Of a stretch of 64,000 nucleotides of DNA, positions 27,405 through 35,155 are shown one piece after another. The notes below the pieces were generated by a model. It did no database searches and was not told the DNA's origin. It worked only from the letters and a program-made list of their open reading frames with translations. How positions within the stretch are numbered: the stretch's first letter is position 1; every line of letters begins with the position of its first letter. The stretch is from Colwellia psychrerythraea 34H (lineage in GTDB: Bacteria > Pseudomonadota > Gammaproteobacteria > Enterobacterales > Alteromonadaceae), in NCBI RefSeq assembly GCF_000012325.1, contig NC_003910.7, positions 992,001 through 1,056,000 on the forward strand, given 5' to 3'. A program made the position numbers and the translations under genes.

Positions 27405-30087
27405 CAAGTTACCTCATTACAGCCGTGAACGATTGTTGGGTGAAGGTGGTATGGGTAAAGTTTACCTAGCCCAAGATAATCAATTACAACGACAAGTTGC
27501 CATTAAAGAATTAACCTACCAGCCTAAAGATGATGAGGTTAATCACGCCCTCAAAGAAGCACGTTTATTAGCACGTGTGAACCATTCTAATATTATTCAA
27601 ATTTATAATGTCCATGATGAAGGTGATCATATCTCCTTGGTTATGGAGTATTTCAACAGTAAAACGCTGACTCAGTTTCAACAGGAAGCCTATACCACTC
27701 TGGTACAGAAACTAGATTTATTACAGCAACTTTCTGCAGGATTAGCTGCTGCACATAAAAATGGTGTAATTCATTGTGATTTAAAGCCTAGTAATATACT
27801 AGTGAATGACCAAGGGCAGTTAAAAATCACTGACTTTGGCATTGCTTTATTGGCGAGTAATGAAAGCCAAAATAGTGAACAGACAGCAAGTAACAATCCG
27901 CTGCAGTTTGGAAGTTTACTTTTTATGTCACCAGAGCAAATAAAGCTGCAGGCGGTAGATTATCGTAGTGATATCTTTTCATTCGGTATTATTGCTTATC
28001 AATTAATGGTGGGTAGCCATCCTTTTGCTTACGGTAATAATGGTGGTTCTGCGACAGACGTTGCTAAAAGAATTTGTGAACATACACCGGAACACGCGAA
28101 AAATTTAATGCTGAATGCGCCCAGTGCGTTAACTGATTTGTTAATGGAAATGTTAGTTAAACCGCTTGAGCAACGAACATTAACCGCTGAAGCTATCGAG
28201 AATCGTTTAAAGCATATTAGAACGGCGCTATTGCAAGCCGAAATAAGTGAACAAGCGACAATGCCCTTGTCTTCTGGTTCAGCTAACATAGCTGGTGATG
28301 ATACTGGTCAGTACACTCAAGCTGTTCATACAACACTGCTTTCCCAAAATACTCAAATAGTTCAGCCAGCTGACAACCTACAAGCGTCATGGTTTAAGCA
28401 AAACTATAAAACTGTCGCTAGCATAGCTTTACTGTGCCTGGTGATGATTTTATTCGTTGGCTTTTACAACACGCAAGAAGTTGAAACTAAACAAGTGGTT
28501 ATTTTAAAACCGACACTGGCCGATAGCTCATTAATGGCACCAATGCAGCAAGATTTAGTTATTTCAGCAGTGGAAGATGCGCTGCGACAAGCGGTAATAA
28601 ATACCAAGAATATGTATTTGATCTCGCAACGTGAAGTGAATGCTATTACCAAAGAATATCCAGATGATTTGAATAAGCTAAGGCAGGCGGTAGGTGCATC
28701 AGATATTATTTCAACTACACTTGAGTGCGATAATAGTCGCTGTAAAGTGAGCTTTTCACGCTTGGTTGTTAATGACAATAGCAGCGACAATTTATCGGTA
28801 AAATCTGAAAAAAACTGGTTAGCACCGGTAGATAAATTTAATGCAATTTTTAGCACCAGCCAAACACAGTTTGCCTCGCTTTTTCCTGAAGAATCAGAAG
28901 TCAATCAATCGGGTTTAGTACAACGCCCTATTAATGAAAATGACTACCGGAACTATATAGAACTTTACAGTCAGATTAAAGGACAAGGCGAATATAGTGT
29001 CGAAAGCTTAACTAAATTAGAGACGTTGTTAACACGTTCGCCTTATTTGTATGCGGCTTATGGTTTATTCCGCGAAACTGCTTCAAACCTATACACAGAT
29101 AGCCGTGATGAAATTCACCTTAAACGACTTGAGTTAGTTCTACAAAACTCCCCACCTGAATATCGTTATAGTGTTTACCATGCTATTGATAGCTTTTTTG
29201 TAGCGTATAAAATCAAAGAGCTTGATACAGCGCAGCAACAAATAATAGAAGCGAAAAATAAAGGAGCAAGTAGTTTTGTCTTAAGTGAACTCAATGCAAT
29301 TTTGTTTTTTTCTAAAGGTCAATATCAAAAGGCGGCAGATACTTTTGAAGAGGCACTTGTTTTAAGGCCCAGTACCACGTTACTTTATAATCTAGCCTTT
29401 AGTTACTGGCGTATGGGGGATTTATCCAAAGCTGAAGATGCGCTAAATAAAATGCTTGAAATTATCCCTGGTAACTATAAAGCACAACAATTGCAAGCCA
29501 ATATTTGGTTACTGCAAGGAAAACTTGAGTTAGCGATTACAGCCTATGAAAAAATAGTAGCTGCTTTAAGTAATGGTAGAGATTTAACCAACTTAAGTTT
29601 GGCTTATGCATTAAATAAACAATATAAAAAATCTTTAATATATGCAAAAAAAGCTGTGGATTTGAGTCCGAAAAATAGAATTAGACGATTAAATCTGGCA
29701 GATATTGAGTTCATTTTAGGAAGAGTAAAATCATCAAACTTTAATTATAAGAAGGTGATTGATGCTCCAGTTGATAATAATAAATATAGATATTGGCTGG
29801 ATATAGCTCAAGCACAGCTCCAGTTAAATCAGCAAAACTTAGCTATAGAAGCTTTAAATAAGGCAAAGCACCTTGCGCCAGATAATGGCGAAGTCGCATA
29901 TACATCTGCTCTTGTTTATAGTGTTTTAGGTGAAAGGGTTTCTGCAATATTTGAAGTTAATAAGGCCTTAGCAAATAAAGTTGGCTCAGTTTGGTTCAAC
30001 CTTCCTTGGTTTGATAGTTTGTGTGATGACAAAGAGTTTGAGCTCTTAATGGTGAAGTATAATAATCAAAAACGTTGTAGAACTTAG
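27397..30087 (+). CDS. Membrane Ser/Thr protein kinase with C-terminal TPRs
   Basis: The 896-residue protein has an N-terminal Hanks-type kinase domain (about 8-275): GEGGMGKVYLA glycine loop, Lys37 in AIKEL, catalytic loop VIHCDLKPSN (125-134) and DFG (146-148). The catalytic loop has HCD instead of HRD, making it a non-RD kinase. One membrane helix (339-357) follows, then an extracytoplasmic part with a beta-rich sensor-like segment (about 365-500) and a run of TPR-like repeats (about 590-870). It therefore resembles PknB-type receptor kinases with a TPR-containing outer region. It overlaps the upstream FHA gene. It probably senses an envelope signal and phosphorylates cytoplasmic targets, including possibly the FHA protein. 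Confidence 0.9.
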   Translation: MDNKLPHYSRERLLGEGGMGKVYLAQDNQLQRQVAIKELTYQPKDDEVNHALKEARLLARVNHSNIIQIYNVHDEGDHISLVMEYFNSKTLTQFQQEAYTTLVQKLDLLQQLSAGLAAAHKNGVIHCDLKPSNILVNDQGQLKITDFGIALLASNESQNSEQTASNNPLQFGSLLFMSPEQIKLQAVDYRSDIFSFGIIAYQLMVGSHPFAYGNNGGSATDVAKRICEHTPEHAKNLMLNAPSALTDLLMEMLVKPLEQRTLTAEAIENRLKHIRTALLQAEISEQATMPLSSGSANIAGDDTGQYTQAVHTTLLSQNTQIVQPADNLQASWFKQNYKTVASIALLCLVMILFVGFYNTQEVETKQVVILKPTLADSSLMAPMQQDLVISAVEDALRQAVINTKNMYLISQREVNAITKEYPDDLNKLRQAVGASDIISTTLECDNSRCKVSFSRLVVNDNSSDNLSVKSEKNWLAPVDKFNAIFSTSQTQFASLFPEESEVNQSGLVQRPINENDYRNYIELYSQIKGQGEYSVESLTKLETLLTRSPYLYAAYGLFRETASNLYTDSRDEIHLKRLELVLQNSPPEYRYSVYHAIDSFFVAYKIKELDTAQQQIIEAKNKGASSFVLSELNAILFFSKGQYQKAADTFEEALVLRPSTTLLYNLAFSYWRMGDLSKAEDALNKMLEIIPGNYKAQQLQANIWLLQGKLELAITAYEKIVAALSNGRDLTNLSLAYALNKQYKKSLIYAKKAVDLSPKNRIRRLNLADIEFILGRVKSSNFNYKKVIDAPVDNNKYRYWLDIAQAQLQLNQQNLAIEALNKAKHLAPDNGEVAYTSALVYSVLGERVSAIFEVNKALANKVGSVWFNLPWFDSLCDDKEFELLMVKYNNQKRCRT

Positions 30088-30089
30088 CT

Positions 30090-30458
30090 TTATTGCATTA
30101 TATCACCATCGTCAATTCCAAATGTTGAATACATAGGTTCTTCTACTGTTAATTCTTGGGTTGTTTCAGCATCTTTGATGGTTACTAATTTATCAAAAGT
30201 TTCAGGGTCGTTCTCAAGTAGATTTAATAATCTTTCTAACTGAGTAGCGTCTGAACCAGCCAATTTTAATATTTTCTTGAGTAGTTTTGGATCATTTAAG
30301 GCAATGTCATTTAATCGGTCAACTAACACTGGGTCAGTCTCTGCAAGCGTGATTAACATCTCGGTAGAACTAGTAGTGCTCGCTGCAATAGCGCTAGGTA
30401 AATAAACACTGCTCGTTAGCGCTAGTACCATAGATAAAACTTTAATATATTTGTTCAT
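30090..30458 (-). CDS. Small secreted helical-repeat protein of unknown function
   Basis: The 122-residue protein has a signal peptide (cleavage likely after SAIAA) and a short mature part. DP motifs recur 14 residues apart (Pro43, Pro57, Pro85, with Ala71 at the missing step), each followed by an amphipathic helix such as VLVDRLNDIAL and KLLKKILKLAG. The C-terminus is acidic (VEEPMYSTFGIDDGDIMQ). It is convergent with the kinase gene, with stop codons 2 bases apart. No family was recognised. The repeat logic resembles the Pro-punctuated tail of the MFS protein at 6514-8694, although sequence identity is low. Confidence 0.7.
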   Translation of the reverse strand: MNKYIKVLSMVLALTSSVYLPSAIAASTTSSTEMLITLAETDPVLVDRLNDIALNDPKLLKKILKLAGSDATQLERLLNLLENDPETFDKLVTIKDAETTQELTVEEPMYSTFGIDDGDIMQ

Positions 30459-30932
30459 GACATTTCCTATTTAATTTTTGTGATATATGTGTGAAGTATG
30501 TAGTTCATGTAAAAGTAATTTATGTGAAGAAGGATTTAGTTCCCTTCAAAGCTGGGTACAAATTTATAGACTAGGTGCGCCTTAAACCATGACAGCCAAT
30601 TACAGTCTATTTAATACTGCTATATATTTGCTTTTTCACTATTTTCCCCTCTAATAAGTTACTGTTAAATGGTTGCTTATTGTATTTTTATTTTTTTGTC
30701 AATAATTTGGTATTAAAATTATCAATATTTTATTTTCGTAATGTAGTGTCATTTTTATTGCACAACCTACCTAAAAAATTCATTTGTTTTACTCAATATT
30801 TCATCAATGTCATCGTTTTTGTAATGGCGTGTAATGTTCTTTGACATTTAAATGTGGGATAGTTAATTGAGGCTAAAAAATAACAAGTTTCTTTGAAAAC
30901 ACTGATACTTTTAGAGTTGGGAAGGCAAAATA
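30459..30932. other. AT-rich intergenic region
   Basis: This 474-base stretch lies between two divergent small genes. It should contain both promoters. No operator, repeat or additional gene was recognised. Confidence 0.5.
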
Positions 30933-31331
30933 ATGCATGCAATATTATCACTAAACTTAGATTCAAATCGGGGCTTAAACCTTGAGGCTGATGCTGTTTC
31001 AGATTCAGAAAAAACTAAAGGCACTCGTGGATTAAAGATAGTGAATAAGAATAATTCAGCGCCATGCAGCCAACCTCATGTAAGGCAAGTAGACGAAAGT
31101 TTGCTTACAAATTTAGCTCCGCATCAATTGCATGCTAAGGGAGCAAATAAGTGTTGTCAATGCGCGTATAACTCAGGGTTCGAGCAGGGTTCTCTGTTAC
31201 AACAATTTATTAGTTTGGATATTGAAAGTCTTGGTGATGCGCCAGTAAGTGATGGTGGCGATCAAAAGAGTGTTCATCAAGCTTTTGCTCTAGGGTATAG
31301 CGATGGCGTTAATTCATTCATCAAAAACTAA
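30933..31331 (+). CDS. Small cytoplasmic protein of unknown function
   Basis: The 132-residue protein has no signal peptide or membrane segment. The N-terminal half is polar and probably disordered. The C-terminal half contains CCQCAYNSGFEQG (from about residue 73) and FALGYSDGVNSF (about 118-129), two similar aromatic-glycine motifs of the form F/Y-x-x-G-F/Y-x-x-G. The close cysteines could bind metal. It precedes another small gene by 77 bases on the same strand. No family was recognised. Confidence 0.6.
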   Translation: MHAILSLNLDSNRGLNLEADAVSDSEKTKGTRGLKIVNKNNSAPCSQPHVRQVDESLLTNLAPHQLHAKGANKCCQCAYNSGFEQGSLLQQFISLDIESLGDAPVSDGGDQKSVHQAFALGYSDGVNSFIKN

Positions 31332-31408
31332 CATCATTTTTGAAATAGTTGCTCATACTGAAGGGGACGGACTACTTTTTGTACCGAGTTTTGCAACTGG
31401 AGTTGCGT

Positions 31409-31639
31409 ATGAAAAATAGAAAAACTCTCTTAAGTAAGTCTGGTTTCAATTTGGTTCAAGTTGATGTATTAGATGGAAATGATAACGTAATAAGAATTTC
31501 TTATGAGGTAGTTGATCCTGATGAGGATGCTATCGGTCGTTTTGGTAGTTTAACAGAGGCGCAGAATTTTATTAATATGTTATGCCACCTGAACCATTTA
31601 GAACAAGACCAAGCGCTCCCACTCCGTAAAGGAGAATAG
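31409..31639 (+). CDS. Small protein of unknown function
   Basis: The frame is open from a TTG at 31349, but GGAG lies exactly 6 bases before the ATG at 31409, so a 76-residue protein is preferred. It has no signal peptide and looks like a small alpha/beta protein, with a strand-rich start (FNLVQVDVLDGNDNVIRISY) and a helix (SLTEAQNFINMLCHLNHLEQ). It is followed by a hairpin terminator. It probably forms a unit with the preceding small gene. The function is unknown. Confidence 0.6.
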   Translation: MKNRKTLLSKSGFNLVQVDVLDGNDNVIRISYEVVDPDEDAIGRFGSLTEAQNFINMLCHLNHLEQDQALPLRKGE

Positions 31640-31708
31640 AAGGGGTATATACCCCTTGTCTTTTCATGTTTTCATCACGCTTTAGCTAATCGATAATTTA
31701 CACATGAT

Positions 31709-31746
31709 AAGGGTAACTAGTTAACACTGATTGCCCTTTTTATTTT
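31709..31746 (+). terminator. Rho-independent terminator
   Basis: AAGGGTAA pairs with TTGCCCTT across a short loop that itself contains AACTAGTT; a T-rich run follows. A smaller GGGGTATATACCCC hairpin lies just before it, at 31642-31655, directly after the small gene. Confidence 0.6.
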
Positions 31747-31871
31747 TTAGGTAATCATAGTGCTTATCAAAATTACACCCTCTACTGAATCAGGAGCTAA
31801 TAAATACTTCTTAAATTCTTCGCTTTCAATGCTATATAATACTACAGCGAAGTTAATTCCCTTTTTTTAAG

Positions 31872-32034
31872 TTATACCAATTACATTAAGTAATTGCCCA
31901 TCTTCAAATGGTCTATATCTACACTTCTGCATTGCGCTCAATCCCAATAGCCAGCTATTGCTCAATCACGCGCCTTGAACTTGAAGATTTATCCTCATTG
32001 AATTTTGATCACTAAATTAATGTAAATGGTATTA
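31872..32034. mobile_element. MITE-like inverted-repeat element
   Basis: About 163 bases are bounded by imperfect inverted ends: TATACCAATTACATTAAGTA on the left, and on the right the complement of TAATACCATTTACATTAAT. The interior has CATCTTCAAATGG and CTTGAAGATTT as subterminal inverted copies and no coding capacity. CATCTTCAAATGG is the complement of a block in the terminal repeat of the element at 46653-46918, which suggests a common family. Confidence 0.6.
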
Positions 32035-32184
32035 TTGGTAATATCAGCAGAAGAAAAAAATTAAATTCTCACGAAATTCTTACATTTTGAATAGTAACGA
32101 CTATAAATATCATAACCTTGCTATTGAAAATGAGTTGTTCGACTCCATATTTATACTCCATCCTTATTTTGATTGGCAGCTAAC

Positions 32185-33165
32185 ATGACATACGCACTAG
32201 AAATTAGCGCACTTGAAAAGACCTATAAAGGCGGTTTTCAAGCGTTAAAAGGCATAGATTTAACCGTAAAGCAGGGCGACTTTTTTGCCTTGCTTGGTCC
32301 TAATGGTGCAGGTAAGTCTACTTCTATCGGCGTGATAACTTCATTGGTTAATAAAACGGGTGGTCAAGTAAAAGTCTTTGGTTACGACATTGATACCGAT
32401 TTAGAAAAAGCTAAAAGTTTTATTGGACTAGTGCCGCAAGAATTCAACTTTAGTCAGTTTGAGCCCTTGGTTAATATTTTAGTCAATCAAGCAGGCTATT
32501 ACGGCGTAAGTAAACCTATCGCGATACAGCGTGCAGAAAAATACTTAAAGCAGCTAGAATTATGGGACAAGCGTGATGAACCCGCTCGTGCACTCTCTGG
32601 TGGTATGAAGCGTCGTTTAATGATTGCGCGCGCGTTAATGCATGAACCACAAATGTTGATTTTAGATGAACCTACCGCAGGTGTTGATATTGAAGTGCGC
32701 CGTTCAATGTGGAACTTTCTAAAAGAGTTAAATGAGCAAGGTATTACCATTATTCTTACCACGCACTATTTAGAAGAAGCTGAAATGCTTTGTCGCAATA
32801 TTGCTATCATTGATGGTGGTGAGATTGTTGAAGATACCAGTATGAAAAAATTATTAGCACAACTGGATGTTGAAACTTTTGTGTTTGATCTTCAAGCGAA
32901 TATAACGCTAAGTAAATTAGAGCAATTTGCCGAGCAATCACAATCTGTCGCTTATCGAATTATTGATGACCATACCTTGGAAGTCGATTTAAAAAAATCG
33001 CAAAACCTTAATCAAATTTTTGAACAATTAAACGCTGCTGATATTGAAGTGCTGAGTATGCGTAATAAAAGTAACCGCTTAGAGGCTTTGTTTGTCAACT
33101 TGATAAATAAAAAACCGAGTACTACTCAAACTGACCAGCTAAGTGCTGTCGTTGGAGCAAACTAA
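32185..33165 (+). CDS. yadG: ABC transporter ATPase (YadG-like)
   Basis: The 326-residue ATPase shows Walker A GPNGAGKST, Q-loop VPQEFNFSQFE, signature LSGGMKRRL, Walker B MLILDEPTAG and the H-loop TTHYLEEAE. The C-terminal ~80 residues are the extension seen in DrrA/YadG-like exporters of the ABC-2 class. The ATG at 32185 starts at MTYALEI; an in-frame TTG four codons upstream is not supported by a ribosome-binding site. The permease gene follows directly after its stop codon, so the two form one transporter. The substrate is unknown. Confidence 0.9.
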   Translation: MTYALEISALEKTYKGGFQALKGIDLTVKQGDFFALLGPNGAGKSTSIGVITSLVNKTGGQVKVFGYDIDTDLEKAKSFIGLVPQEFNFSQFEPLVNILVNQAGYYGVSKPIAIQRAEKYLKQLELWDKRDEPARALSGGMKRRLMIARALMHEPQMLILDEPTAGVDIEVRRSMWNFLKELNEQGITIILTTHYLEEAEMLCRNIAIIDGGEIVEDTSMKKLLAQLDVETFVFDLQANITLSKLEQFAEQSQSVAYRIIDDHTLEVDLKKSQNLNQIFEQLNAADIEVLSMRNKSNRLEALFVNLINKKPSTTQTDQLSAVVGAN

Positions 33166-33930
33166 ATGAATAACTCTATTGCGTTAAAAAGTATTTTAAC
33201 GAAAGAAATCCAACGTTTTACCCGTATTTGGGTGCAAACCTTAGTACCACCCGCTATAACTATTAGCTTGTATTTTGTTATTTTTGGCTCATTGATTGGT
33301 TCGCGTATTGGTGAAATGGGCGGCTTTGATTATATGTCGTTTATTGTGCCAGGCTTGATTATGATGAGTGTTATTACTAACTCGTATTCTAACGTGGCCT
33401 CGTCGTTTTTTAGTGCCAAGTGGCAGCGAAATGTAGAGGAAATGTTAGTAGCACCTGTGCCAAATTGGGTGATTGTGGCTGGCTATGTTGGCGGCGGAAT
33501 GTGTCGCGGTATTTTAGTTGGCTTAATTGTTACCATAGTTTCATTACTTTTTGTTGATATTCAACTGCACAATATTTGGGTGATAATCGCTACGGTAACG
33601 TTAACGTCGGCAACCTTCGCTTTAGGTGGGTTAATTAACGCAATTTTTGCTGGCAGTTTTGATGATATTTCAATTATACCTACCTTTATTTTAACGCCAT
33701 TGACTTACCTTGGCGGCGTGTTTTATTCGATTAGTTTATTACCTGAATTTTGGCAGGGCGTTTCTCAAATTAATCCTATTGTGTATATGGTTAATGCTTT
33801 TAGATACGGTTTTTTAGGCATATCTGATGTGAGTCTAGTTACCGCTTTTGCAGTAATTGGTTTCTTTATTGTTACTTTATTTACCATTGCGATGGTACTT
33901 ATCTCTAAAGGTATAGGACTAAGAAGCTAA
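33166..33930 (+). CDS. yadH: ABC-2 type permease (YadH-like)
   Basis: The 254-residue protein has six predicted membrane segments and the ABC-2 permease pattern, including FILTPLTYLGGVFYSISLLP and the NPIVYMVNAFRYGFLG segment typical of YadH. The start codon immediately follows the ATPase stop codon, so stoichiometric expression is likely. It would form the membrane channel of an exporter. The methyltransferase gene begins 1 base after its stop, suggesting a three-gene operon. Confidence 0.9.
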   Translation: MNNSIALKSILTKEIQRFTRIWVQTLVPPAITISLYFVIFGSLIGSRIGEMGGFDYMSFIVPGLIMMSVITNSYSNVASSFFSAKWQRNVEEMLVAPVPNWVIVAGYVGGGMCRGILVGLIVTIVSLLFVDIQLHNIWVIIATVTLTSATFALGGLINAIFAGSFDDISIIPTFILTPLTYLGGVFYSISLLPEFWQGVSQINPIVYMVNAFRYGFLGISDVSLVTAFAVIGFFIVTLFTIAMVLISKGIGLRS

Positions 33931-33931
33931 C

Positions 33932-34687
33932 ATGGCAGCTAATACGACAACGAGTATAAATACTATTGATACTCAAACATCATTGGGTGATTCTAAGGCG
34001 ATTATTAGTAATCAAGAAGGTATTCACGAAAAGCTTGATGAAGTGGTGAAAAGACACCTAACTCATGCTTCCCAAAAGCCTTATCAAGCACATACTAAAG
34101 AAGCCTTTGCACAAATGGATGCATTGGTGAATGCCTTTCTAGTGGTAAATCCTGAGGGAGAGATTATCTTGGATGCGTGTTGTGGTGTTGGTCAAAGTAC
34201 ACGTATTTTAGCCAAGCAAAACCCACAAGCGTTAGTGATTGGTGTGGATAAGTCAGATCATAGAATTAATCGTAATGTTGAAGGTTTCGATGTTGATGAT
34301 GGTTTTAGTGCCGAAAACTATCATTTAGTGCGCGCAGACTTGAATGATTTTTATCGATTAGTTAAAGCTGCTGATTGGCCAGTATCAAAACACTACATTT
34401 TATATCCTAATCCTTGGCCAAAGTCTAAACACTTACAACGCCGTTGGCATGGTAGTGCCGTTTTCCCACAAATGACCAGTATCGGTCAGCAGCTTATTTT
34501 GCGTAGCAATTGGCGTATTTATTTAGCTGAATTTCAACAAGCGGCTAAATTGGTCGATTTACGCGGTCAAATTGACGCTTTGCCAGTGGTTGACTCTTCG
34601 TTAGCATTAACGCCATTCGAAGCAAAATATCAAGCCAGCGATCAAATTTGTTGGCAATTAATATTAGGACGTGTTGAACTTTATTGA
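33932..34687 (+). CDS. TrmB-like SAM-dependent methyltransferase
   Basis: The 251-residue protein has a SAM-binding motif ILDACCGVGQSTRIL and the TrmB-characteristic block LYPNPWPKSKHLQRRW, matching the PDPWPKKRHxKRR block of tRNA (guanine-46-N7) methyltransferases. The DACCGVG motif I differs from the typical EIGFGxG of TrmB, so this is either a diverged TrmB or a paralogue. It is tightly coupled to the YadGH-like transporter genes. Methylation of tRNA is inferred from the family. Confidence 0.75.
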   Translation: MAANTTTSINTIDTQTSLGDSKAIISNQEGIHEKLDEVVKRHLTHASQKPYQAHTKEAFAQMDALVNAFLVVNPEGEIILDACCGVGQSTRILAKQNPQALVIGVDKSDHRINRNVEGFDVDDGFSAENYHLVRADLNDFYRLVKAADWPVSKHYILYPNPWPKSKHLQRRWHGSAVFPQMTSIGQQLILRSNWRIYLAEFQQAAKLVDLRGQIDALPVVDSSLALTPFEAKYQASDQICWQLILGRVELY

Positions 34688-34826
34688 TTGGTCTTGCAGT
34701 TGTTTATTAGACTTTTATACAACGGCGGAGCTTATGTTGTGTAGTTATTTAGGACAATATGCTCCTGCATTGTCTAGTAAGCTACATCCATGTAGCGTTA
34801 CTCGAATAGGCGATAACGTAGTAAAA

Positions 34827-34963
34827 ATGGTTAATAAACACTGCCCTTTGGATTCGTTTAAATGATTCTTACTCTTTGTTGCGAGGAATTTACATAGAAT
34901 TACTATGTTACATGCCTTGCGCCGCGAGTATAAACCATTTAATTCGAACAAGAATCAACCATA
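34827..34963. repeat. Long imperfect inverted repeat in a 468-base intergenic region
   Basis: The left arm runs from ATGGTTAATAA to TTCGTTTAAATGATT; the right arm is the approximate complement, AACCATTTAATTCGAA to AATCAACCAT, with a central CATAGAATTACTATG palindrome. It could fold into one long hairpin and may be a degraded MITE. The rest of 34688-35155 holds the panP promoter region and no recognisable gene. Confidence 0.5.
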
Positions 34964-35155
34964 AAAACTCAATACGCCCTAGAGCGATAGCAAAGATTGT
35001 GGTTTTGGTGACGAAATCACGAGACTTTTGCGCTATTTTTTATTAAAGTTTGTTTTTCGTCTCGGTTACAAATAGCCAATAATTATAAAACCTTGCGTGT
35101 GCGCACAACTGATGTTGGCCAAGCAGGTGAGTATATTGAAGTAAAGTGAATAACT

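Noticed and set aside
34745..34951. Minus-strand 68-codon open frame within the inverted repeat
   Set aside because: It lies across a hairpin-forming repeat with no start signals, and composition is not protein-like.
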